Shown in pieces: positions 14,326-19,251 of a DNA stretch of 19,251 nt. The position numbers were made by a program, and so were the translations under genes. The notes below the pieces were generated by a model. It searched no databases. It worked only from the letters and a program-made list of their open reading frames with translations, and was not told the DNA's origin. How positions within the stretch are numbered: the stretch's first letter is position 1; each line of letters opens with the position of its first letter. The DNA comes from Sulfonitrofixus sp039714575 (GTDB taxonomy: Bacteria > Campylobacterota > Campylobacteria > Campylobacterales > Sulfurimonadaceae): the NCBI GenBank assembly GCA_039714575.1, contig JBDLJE010000048.1, positions 1 through 19,251 on the forward strand. The letters are read 5' to 3'.

Positions 14326-14683
14326 TACTGTTACGCAGATCTTTGATCGCTGCCTTCTCTATATTGAGCAGCAGTGACTCTTCTATCATCGCTTTAACAC
14401 GCTTGTTGTCTACATCTGCCACAGATGAGAACTCCATAAACCGTACGATCTTAGAGTCACCCGTCAACTCTTTAAACTGCTTGTTCAGTCTACCACCGTT
14501 GGCAAAACTCAGCCGAACTTTTTCTTTGCGCACACGTAAAAAACAGATAGCACTATACTGGTCGTAATAACTGGTCTGCTTCGCATTTTTCTTCTCTTTG
14601 AGTGTATCAAAAGAGAGGATCATGTCACGCAGGTGTAGAAAGAGTCCACTTTGTTCTGATCTTATATCTAAATCAAATTGCAT
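14318..14683 (-). CDS. DUF1801-family protein
   Basis: The 121-residue product resembles the DUF1801 fold: an N-terminal helix (LFLHLRDMILSFD), a Tyr-rich strand (SYYDQYSAICFLRV), V-x-LSFANGG, then VRFMEF and a final helix. B. subtilis YdhG/Fra, also DUF1801, has been described as a frataxin-like iron chaperone, and this gene converges on feoB, so an iron role is conceivable but unproven. I start at the ATG at 14683. It has no Shine-Dalgarno sequence, but TACAAT ends exactly 6 nt upstream, predicting a leaderless mRNA. The longer frame from a TTG at 14755 would run through an inverted repeat and is rejected. Confidence 0.65.
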   Translation of the reverse strand: MQFDLDIRSEQSGLFLHLRDMILSFDTLKEKKNAKQTSYYDQYSAICFLRVRKEKVRLSFANGGRLNKQFKELTGDSKIVRFMEFSSVADVDNKRVKAMIEESLLLNIEKAAIKDLRNSIR

Positions 14684-14689
14684 ACACAC

Positions 14690-14695
14690 ATTGTA
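14690..14695 (-). promoter_or_regulatory. -10 box of the DUF1801 gene, 6 nt before its ATG
   Basis: The minus strand reads TACAAT, followed by six bases and the ATG at 14683. Transcription would therefore begin at or within a base of the start codon. The same geometry is seen upstream of the ArsR-type regulator and surE. Confidence 0.5.
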
Positions 14696-14711
14696 CACCC
14701 ATTTATTGGAG

Positions 14712-14755
14712 TTGAGACCTCCGCTGGGAATATCAGGTCTGTTCAGAGGTCTCAA
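14712..14755. repeat. Perfect 10-bp inverted repeat between DUF1801 and the ArsR-type regulator
   Basis: TTGAGACCTC at 14712-14721 and GAGGTCTCAA at 14746-14755 are perfect inverted copies 24 nt apart. The gap also holds a second AGGTCT (14735-14740), 13 nt before the same hexamer in the right arm, so the left arm has two possible partners. It lies between two divergent promoters. It may be an operator for the downstream regulator; OmpR-type regulators often bind paired direct repeats. Confidence 0.55.
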
Positions 14756-14781
14756 TTATCTAAGTATTAGTCATATTGGGC

Positions 14782-14787
14782 TAGAAT
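14782..14787 (+). promoter_or_regulatory. -10 box of the ArsR-type regulator, 6 nt before its ATG
   Basis: TAGAAT ends exactly 6 nt before the ATG at 14794, and no Shine-Dalgarno sequence is present. A leaderless mRNA is predicted. Confidence 0.5.
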
Positions 14788-14793
14788 CGTCTT

Positions 14794-15468
14794 ATGATAA
14801 AAATATTAATGATAGAAGATGATCTCGAATTAGCGGAGATCCTAACCGAATTTTTAGAACAGCTAAAACAAGAAGAGATCAAAGTCGAGACGGAAGATGA
14901 CCCTTTTAAGGCTCTGAGCATCTTGAAGCTCAAAGAGTTTGACCTTGTTATCCTGGACCTTACACTGCCCGGCATGGACGGTCTGGAAGTCTGCGAAGAG
15001 ATCCGTAAACGTCAGAACATCCCTATTATTATCTCATCGGCACGTTCAGACGTAACCGACAAAGTGACGGCGCTTGAACTGGGTGCGGACGACTACCTGC
15101 CAAAGCCGTACGACCCGCGTGAACTGGAAGCACGTATCTACTCTGTGCTGCGCCGTTATGAAGCAAAAGCTGCCGAGGCAGCAGAGCAGAGCAGCAGTAG
15201 CTTTAAACTCGATGAAGCAGCGATGCAGATCTCTTACAAAAGCCGTCCGCTTGACCTGACCAACGCCGAGTACGGCATTTTGGCCTACATGATCAAAAAA
15301 GAGGGTATGGTGGTCTCGCGCGAAGACATTATCCATAATGTTGCCGCGATCAACGAGGACTCCTCGAACAAAAGTATCGATGTCATGGTCGGGCGTATCC
15401 GTACCAAGCTGGGAGACAAGTCCCTTATAGAGTCGGTGCGCGGCATCGGTTACAAGCTTATGAAATAA
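14794..15468 (+). CDS. OmpR-family response regulator, ArsR-type (two-component)
   Basis: The 224-residue regulator has E8, D9 and D10, phospho-acceptor D55, S82 and K104 (LPKP), followed by a winged-helix domain (about 135-224) ending VRGIGYKL. Together with the next gene it resembles the ArsRS pair of H. pylori (acid response) and related Campylobacterota pairs; which signal it answers here is unknown. The start codon sits 6 nt after a -10 box with no ribosome binding site. An inverted repeat 39-82 nt upstream is a candidate autoregulatory site. The kinase gene follows after 44 nt. Confidence 0.93.
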   Translation: MIKILMIEDDLELAEILTEFLEQLKQEEIKVETEDDPFKALSILKLKEFDLVILDLTLPGMDGLEVCEEIRKRQNIPIIISSARSDVTDKVTALELGADDYLPKPYDPRELEARIYSVLRRYEAKAAEAAEQSSSSFKLDEAAMQISYKSRPLDLTNAEYGILAYMIKKEGMVVSREDIIHNVAAINEDSSNKSIDVMVGRIRTKLGDKSLIESVRGIGYKLMK

Positions 15469-15473
15469 CGGAA

Positions 15474-15497
15474 GATATCTGAAACTTATGATATCTG
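15474..15497. repeat. GATATCTG direct repeat between regulator and kinase genes
   Basis: GATATCTG occurs at 15474-15481 and again at 15490-15497, 16 nt apart. Because GATATC is itself palindromic, the pair can also form a weak hairpin. It fills the gap between the two cistrons. The function is unknown and chance is possible. Confidence 0.3.
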
Positions 15498-15512
15498 CTC
15501 AAAGGTGCTGAT

Positions 15513-16790
15513 GTGGGTCGACATGCTGTTTTACTAACGGTTCTCTTTGCCCTTGTGGTAACCCTTTTCAGTGTCAGTTATATCTTTTTGGAGTTTTATA
15601 AACTCAACCGTGAACAGTACATCAACAACACCTTTTTAAAATACACCGTTATCAGCCGTATCTACCGTGAGCATGTGCAAAAACGCACCTCTGTAACGAT
15701 GCTCGAAGCCAATCTTGCACTATATAATCTCTACACTGTGGCAGACGCTGAAACGATCGCTGAAGATGCAAAGATATTAAAAAGTGAAAACTTTCAAGCG
15801 ATGGATGATGCAAGCCATTTTCAAACGTTGACCGGTTTTGTAAAACCGCGTTTTGTCGAGATACGTATCTCGATGCTGCAGTATAAAGGTGTTATCTACT
15901 TTTTGCTGCAGGGGCCTAACAGCGGTGTCTTGCTGCTTGATGAGAAGATCAAGCCTTATCGGGCATGGAACATGCTCTATGCTTACCTGGTCATTATCTC
16001 AAGTATTACCATCTCGTATATCCTGGTCTTTATGCGTCTTAGACCGCTGCGTAAACTGCGAAAGAAGATCCGCGATTTTGGTGCGGGTGAGATGCAGACC
16101 TCTTTTAAGATGCGGGGAGAAGATGAGATCTCGGTCATCTCAAACGAACTTGAAAACACCCGTCAGAAGATCCGTAACCTTATCGAGTCGCGCACGCTGT
16201 TTATGCGAAACATCATGCATGAGCTTAAGACACCGATCGCCAAAGGACGAATCTCTGCCGAGATGCTTGAGAGCGGCAAACAAAAAGAGCGTTTCAATCG
16301 CATCTTTTTACGTATGGAGAGCCTTATCAATGAGTTTGCCATGGTCGAAGAGATCTCTACCGGTTTTAGTCATGCACAGAGTATGGAGTACCGTCTCATC
16401 GACCTTATCGACGGTGCGATCGACCTTGCAATGGTTGAAGAAGAGAGTGTAAGCCAGGATGTTGATGCTACACTGAGAGTGATGGCTGACTTTAACCTTT
16501 TCTCAACAGCCATTAAAAACATGATCGACAATGCGATGAAATATTCACCTGACAGACATATCGATATCTCCACGCATGAGGGTGAGATCTGGTTTGAGAG
16601 CAGAGGCGAACGTCTAAAACATCCACTCTCTTACTATGTGCAGCCTTTTACAAAAGATGAAAACTCACGAGACAGTTTCGGCCTGGGGCTCTATCTTGTA
16701 GATGCTATTTTGAATGCGCATGACATGGTCTTGGCATATGAGTACACAGAAGGTGTAAACAGGTTTATCTTTGAACCGATAAAAAAGTAA
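15513..16790 (+). CDS. Sensor histidine kinase, ArsS-type
   Basis: The 425-residue kinase has a membrane helix at about 5-27, a periplasmic domain of about 120 residues, a second helix near 150-170, a HAMP-like linker starting RPLRKLRKKI, and a dimerisation domain with MHELKTPIAKGRI; the phospho-accepting His is 236. The ATP-binding domain has an N-box with DNAMKYSP (Asn340) and FGLGLYLVDAI at about 389, but the usual DNGxG G1 box is replaced by WFESRGERL. As I recall the ArsS group shares this degenerate G1, so it is probably not a defect. The start is a GTG with AAAGG about 8 bases upstream. An ATG two bases earlier is in another frame. Confidence 0.92.
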   Translation: MGRHAVLLTVLFALVVTLFSVSYIFLEFYKLNREQYINNTFLKYTVISRIYREHVQKRTSVTMLEANLALYNLYTVADAETIAEDAKILKSENFQAMDDASHFQTLTGFVKPRFVEIRISMLQYKGVIYFLLQGPNSGVLLLDEKIKPYRAWNMLYAYLVIISSITISYILVFMRLRPLRKLRKKIRDFGAGEMQTSFKMRGEDEISVISNELENTRQKIRNLIESRTLFMRNIMHELKTPIAKGRISAEMLESGKQKERFNRIFLRMESLINEFAMVEEISTGFSHAQSMEYRLIDLIDGAIDLAMVEEESVSQDVDATLRVMADFNLFSTAIKNMIDNAMKYSPDRHIDISTHEGEIWFESRGERLKHPLSYYVQPFTKDENSRDSFGLGLYLVDAILNAHDMVLAYEYTEGVNRFIFEPIKK

Positions 16791-16832
16791 AAGGTTTACT
16801 TTTAAGAAAAGCATCACTGTCTTTTTTAGTAC

Positions 16833-17201
16833 TTATGCTACGGATTTGAACGATTTGGCAAAAGCGTAGGCGATCATGGCCAATATGATGACGGCAACGA
16901 CTTCATAACCGATCATCCAGATGACAAAAAACGAGCTTATCTTGAAGTTAAGGAAGTGGCTGAAACTGGCTTGTGCAACAAAGAGATATAAAAATGCGAG
17001 ACCGGCAAGGTAGGGTATGGTGAGAAAATAGATGCCGAACATAAAGGCTTCATAGCCTTCAGGAGCGATGACAAAGGCTTTGATATCGATCTCTTTTTGG
17101 GCAAAAGAGGCCTCTGTGCGTCGTTTGGTATTGCGTTTTTGAAAACTTTTCGATGCAGATAAATTGCTTTTGACGCGTATGGGTTCGTTATTATTGCTCA
17201 T
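16833..17201 (-). CDS. Hypothetical membrane protein with two helices
   Basis: I do not recognise this 122-residue protein. It has a basic N-terminal cytoplasmic tail of about 40 residues (many Lys/Arg/Ser), a linker EIDIKAFVIAPEGYEAFM and two membrane segments at about 53-75 and 90-113. The start at 17201 has AGGT upstream, and an extended -10 box lies at 17253-17261. It converges on the ArsS-type kinase gene with a 42-nt gap and is divergent from surE. No catalytic residues stand out. Confidence 0.7.
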   Translation of the reverse strand: MSNNNEPIRVKSNLSASKSFQKRNTKRRTEASFAQKEIDIKAFVIAPEGYEAFMFGIYFLTIPYLAGLAFLYLFVAQASFSHFLNFKISSFFVIWMIGYEVVAVIILAMIAYAFAKSFKSVA

Positions 17202-17252
17202 TTTCTACCTGTTTTATTGTTTTTAAGGCTGTAGATTCGCCAAAGGTAGACG

Positions 17253-17261
17253 ATTATAACA
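17253..17261 (-). promoter_or_regulatory. Extended -10 promoter of the two-helix membrane protein gene
   Basis: The minus strand reads TGTTATAAT, a perfect extended -10 box. Transcription should begin near 17246, with a leader of about 45 nt. It lies back to back with the surE promoter. Confidence 0.6.
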
Positions 17262-17295
17262 TAAATAATTATCGAACCTGCGAGACAGGGTTAAA

Positions 17296-17304
17296 TGTTA
17301 TAAT
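17296..17304 (+). promoter_or_regulatory. Extended -10 promoter of surE, 6 nt before its ATG
   Basis: TGTTATAAT is a perfect extended -10 box ending exactly 6 nt before the ATG at 17311, with no Shine-Dalgarno sequence between. The message is predicted to be leaderless. A bulged hairpin, AACCTG at 17275-17280 with CAGGGTT at 17286-17292, covers the -35 region and might be an operator. Confidence 0.65.
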
Positions 17305-17310
17305 GCATCT

Positions 17311-18087
17311 ATGAAAAAAAGTAAACATATTTTAGTCACCAATGATGACGGGTACGAGTCTGCTGCACTGCATGCTCTTGTAGATGAGTTGCGCAAGATC
17401 GCCAGAGTAACAGTCGTAGCGCCTGCCAATGAAAAGTCAGCCTGTGGGCATTCGCTCACCTTGTCGCATCCGCTTAATTTTGTCAGTGTTGATGATGACT
17501 TTTACAAACTCGACGACGGTACGCCGAGCGACTGTATCTACCTGGCGCTGCATTCGATGTTTGAAGAGAACAGACCCGACCTTGTTGTAAGCGGCATCAA
17601 CAAAGGCTCGAACATGGGCGAGGACATCACCTACTCAGGTACTGCTGCCGGTGCGATGGAAGCGGTGCTTCAAGGTGTTCCTGCCATCGCCGTCTCTCAG
17701 GTACTGGATTTTTCGCAGCCTGAACCCGGTTATGAGCTGGCAGCAAAAATGACAGCTGCTTTAGTCACCAAGATCTTTGATGATAAATTCCCTCTTCCTG
17801 AACGTGAGTTTTTAAACATCAACGTTCCCCACTCTGTTGACGAGGCCGAGCTGAAAGCGACCTATGCCGGTTACCGCTGTTACGGCAACGACGCCCACCT
17901 TCACCGAAACCCCCGTGGGATGGAGTACTACTGGCTGGGTCTGCACCCTCTGGACTTCCGACCTAGAGAGGGTAAGACGATGCTTTCAGATTTTGAGGCC
18001 ATCGAAGCGGGTTGCATCTCTGTCACTCCGATACAGCTTGACTTGAGTGCCTACAAGTCGATGAAACAACTGGAAAACTGGCTGTGA
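17311..18087 (+). CDS. surE: 5'/3'-nucleotidase SurE
   Basis: SurE is a cytoplasmic metal-dependent phosphatase that removes phosphate from nucleoside monophosphates and is linked to stationary-phase survival. The 258-residue product has the metal-binding set D12, D13, S43 and N97 in LVTNDDG, APANEKSACGHS and SGINKGSNMG, and the family's GTPSDC and TYSGTAAGAMEA stretches. Length is normal. It opens a chain with tcdA (4-nt overlap) and the thioredoxin/NHL gene (1-nt overlap). Its mRNA is probably leaderless. Confidence 0.96.
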   Translation: MKKSKHILVTNDDGYESAALHALVDELRKIARVTVVAPANEKSACGHSLTLSHPLNFVSVDDDFYKLDDGTPSDCIYLALHSMFEENRPDLVVSGINKGSNMGEDITYSGTAAGAMEAVLQGVPAIAVSQVLDFSQPEPGYELAAKMTAALVTKIFDDKFPLPEREFLNINVPHSVDEAELKATYAGYRCYGNDAHLHRNPRGMEYYWLGLHPLDFRPREGKTMLSDFEAIEAGCISVTPIQLDLSAYKSMKQLENWL

Positions 18088-18722
18088 GGTTCGAGCGAAG
18101 CCGCATGCTTTTCGGCGATGACTTCGCTGAGATCGAAAAAGCAAAAATACTGCTGCTGGGCGTCGGCGGTGTCGGCTCATACTGCCTTGACTGTCTCTAC
18201 CGTACCGGTGTCAGAGACATAACGATCATCGACTTCGATACGTACGATGAGAGCAACCAGAACCGTCAGATGTGGTCGGAACACCACTGCGGCGAGTCCA
18301 AGGTCCTGAGTCTCAAAGAGCACTACCCGGAGATCATTGCCATAGAGAAACGGATCGATGCAGACTGGGTCAATACGTTCGACTTTGAACCTTATGACCT
18401 TGTTCTAGACGCTATTGACGACACCCAGGCCAAACTTGCCCTTGCGCAGAAGTGTTACAAGAAGCTCATCTCGGCAACCGGGTCGGCAAAGCGCCTTGAC
18501 CCCACCAAGATAGAGGTCGCGACCATCTGGAAAACACACGGTGACCGTTTTGCGTCGAAGATCCGTTATGAGTTGAAAAAACGTCGTTTTACCAAGAAAT
18601 ACCCGGTCATCTTCAGCTCTGAACCGCCTCATGTCAAGGTGAAAGGCAGTTTTATGGCGGTGACGGCTGCTTTTGGTCTGACCATGTGCTCTGTTGCCAT
18701 CAAAAAACTGACTGAGAAGTAA
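18084..18722 (+). CDS. tcdA: tRNA threonylcarbamoyladenosine dehydratase (TcdA/CsdL type)
   Basis: TcdA is an E1-like ATP-dependent enzyme that cyclises t6A37 of tRNAs to ct6A, improving decoding of ANN codons. The 212-residue product has the nucleotide-binding GVGGVGS at 26-32, DFDTYDESNQNRQ, VLDAIDD, and the family pattern LDPTKIEVATIWKTHGD followed by R-x-ELKKRR and PVIFSSEPP. It is shorter than the E. coli enzyme (268 residues), lacking part of the C-terminal region. It starts at a GTG overlapping the surE stop codon (GTGA), implying coupled translation. A general ThiF/MoeB-like activity is a less likely alternative. Confidence 0.88.
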   Translation: MRFERSRMLFGDDFAEIEKAKILLLGVGGVGSYCLDCLYRTGVRDITIIDFDTYDESNQNRQMWSEHHCGESKVLSLKEHYPEIIAIEKRIDADWVNTFDFEPYDLVLDAIDDTQAKLALAQKCYKKLISATGSAKRLDPTKIEVATIWKTHGDRFASKIRYELKKRRFTKKYPVIFSSEPPHVKVKGSFMAVTAAFGLTMCSVAIKKLTEK

Positions 18723-19251
18723 TGGCTGTCCGTGCTCCCGCTTTTAAAGAAGGTCTTGAATGGTTGAACAGTGAGCCTCTGCTTATCTCTGAACTGCGAG
18801 GCCGCTACATACTCCTGGACTTTTTTACCTTCGGCTGTATTAACTGTCTTAACAACCTTCAGACTGTCAAGAAATTGCATGAACGTTACGGCAGAGAACT
18901 TACTGTTATCGGTATACATACCGGAAAATTTACGTACGAGAAAGAGCTGAAAGTACTGCAAGAGGCACTTCTGCGTCAGGGCATTGCGTTCGCTGTCGTC
19001 AATGATCCTCAACACCATATCGCAGATGCCTACGCCGCAAAAGGGTGGCCGACGACGATCTTGGTCGACAACAGAGGTTACGTCGCCCATCATGCCAGTG
19101 GTGAACAGAGCCTTATGGAGTGGAGTGGGCGTCTAAGCTCTTGCGGATTGGCTGCAAGGTCAGGCGCAACAACTGAAAATAAGAGAGAAAAGAGCTTGAG
19201 GTTTCCTCAAAAAGTCTTGACAACGCCTGATTTTTTAGCGGTTGCCAATAC
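18722..19251 (+). CDS. Thioredoxin-like protein with probable NHL repeats, cut by the window edge
   Basis: The first 176 residues are present; the gene runs off the right end. Residues 1-140 form a thioredoxin-like domain with FFTFGCINCLNNL (CxxC at 39 and 42) and the cis-Pro region KGWPTTILVD. After a linker comes FPQKVLTTPDFLAVAN, which resembles the start of NHL beta-propeller repeats in NHLRC2-type proteins. No signal peptide is seen, so it is probably cytoplasmic. The ATG overlaps the tcdA stop codon by one base (TAATG). The role is unknown; the CxxC suggests redox activity. Confidence 0.8.
   Translation, partial: MAVRAPAFKEGLEWLNSEPLLISELRGRYILLDFFTFGCINCLNNLQTVKKLHERYGRELTVIGIHTGKFTYEKELKVLQEALLRQGIAFAVVNDPQHHIADAYAAKGWPTTILVDNRGYVAHHASGEQSLMEWSGRLSSCGLAARSGATTENKREKSLRFPQKVLTTPDFLAVAN

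Noticed and set aside
14684..14755. TTG start at 14755 for the DUF1801 gene
   Set aside because: The added segment crosses an inverted repeat and a -10 box and adds no recognisable family sequence.
16791..16832. Bidirectional terminator between the ArsS-type kinase and the two-helix protein gene
   Set aside because: Only a weak CTTTT/AAAAG pairing is present; the gap is AT-rich and not convincing.
1..19251. Mobile elements, CRISPR arrays, tRNA or rRNA genes
   Set aside because: I found no transposase or integrase motifs, no regularly spaced repeats, and no tRNA- or rRNA-like sequences.

Overview
The window looks like chromosome of a Campylobacterota (epsilonproteobacterial) species, probably a free-living sulfur oxidiser of the Sulfurimonas, Sulfuricurvum or Sulfurovum type. 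This rests on gene content: a histidine kinase with an HQWRQPLN H-box, an ArsR/ArsS-type two-component pair, a single RGG-tailed DEAD-box helicase, an Opr-type porin, and promoters carried by extended -10 boxes with poor -35 boxes. I could not fix the genus. I see no insertion sequence, prophage, CRISPR array, tRNA or rRNA.

Layout. (1) 1-1935: a DEAD-box RNA helicase on the minus strand. Its 280-nt upstream region can fold into a long nested rod starting about 3 nt after a good -10 box, so it may encode a separate 6S-like small RNA. (2) 1968-5185, plus: rmuC and, overlapping it, a double-Cache sensor histidine kinase. (3) 8596-5195, minus: an orphan OmpR-type response regulator, then four envelope genes. 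These four form two copies of one two-gene module, each a small exported protein followed by a beta-barrel protein. The Cache kinase converges on this block and the regulator heads it, so the two may form a split two-component system controlling the block. (4) 8709-9280, plus: a 68-residue unknown protein coupled to a DUF1294 membrane protein. (5) 10433-9263, minus: pssA and an SGNH hydrolase whose signal-peptide-like leader has no normal start codon. (6) 10509-14683: a ferrous-iron region. A porin gene, feoA and feoB are preceded by two Fur-box-like 15-mers, and a DUF1801 gene converges on feoB. (7) 14782-16790, plus: an ArsRS-type response regulator and histidine kinase. (8) 16833-17201, minus: a two-helix membrane protein of unknown function. 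(9) 17296-19251, plus: surE, tcdA and a thioredoxin/NHL-type gene cut by the window edge, chained by 4-nt and 1-nt overlaps.

Two patterns recur. Extended -10 boxes (TGnTATAAT or close) precede many units. In at least three places the -10 box lies exactly 6 nt before the ATG with no Shine-Dalgarno sequence, which predicts leaderless mRNAs for surE, the ArsR-type regulator and the DUF1801 gene. Many starts were moved from the longest open frame to a codon with a ribosome binding site; the reasons are given per gene. All functional calls come from reading motifs by eye; no database search was run.
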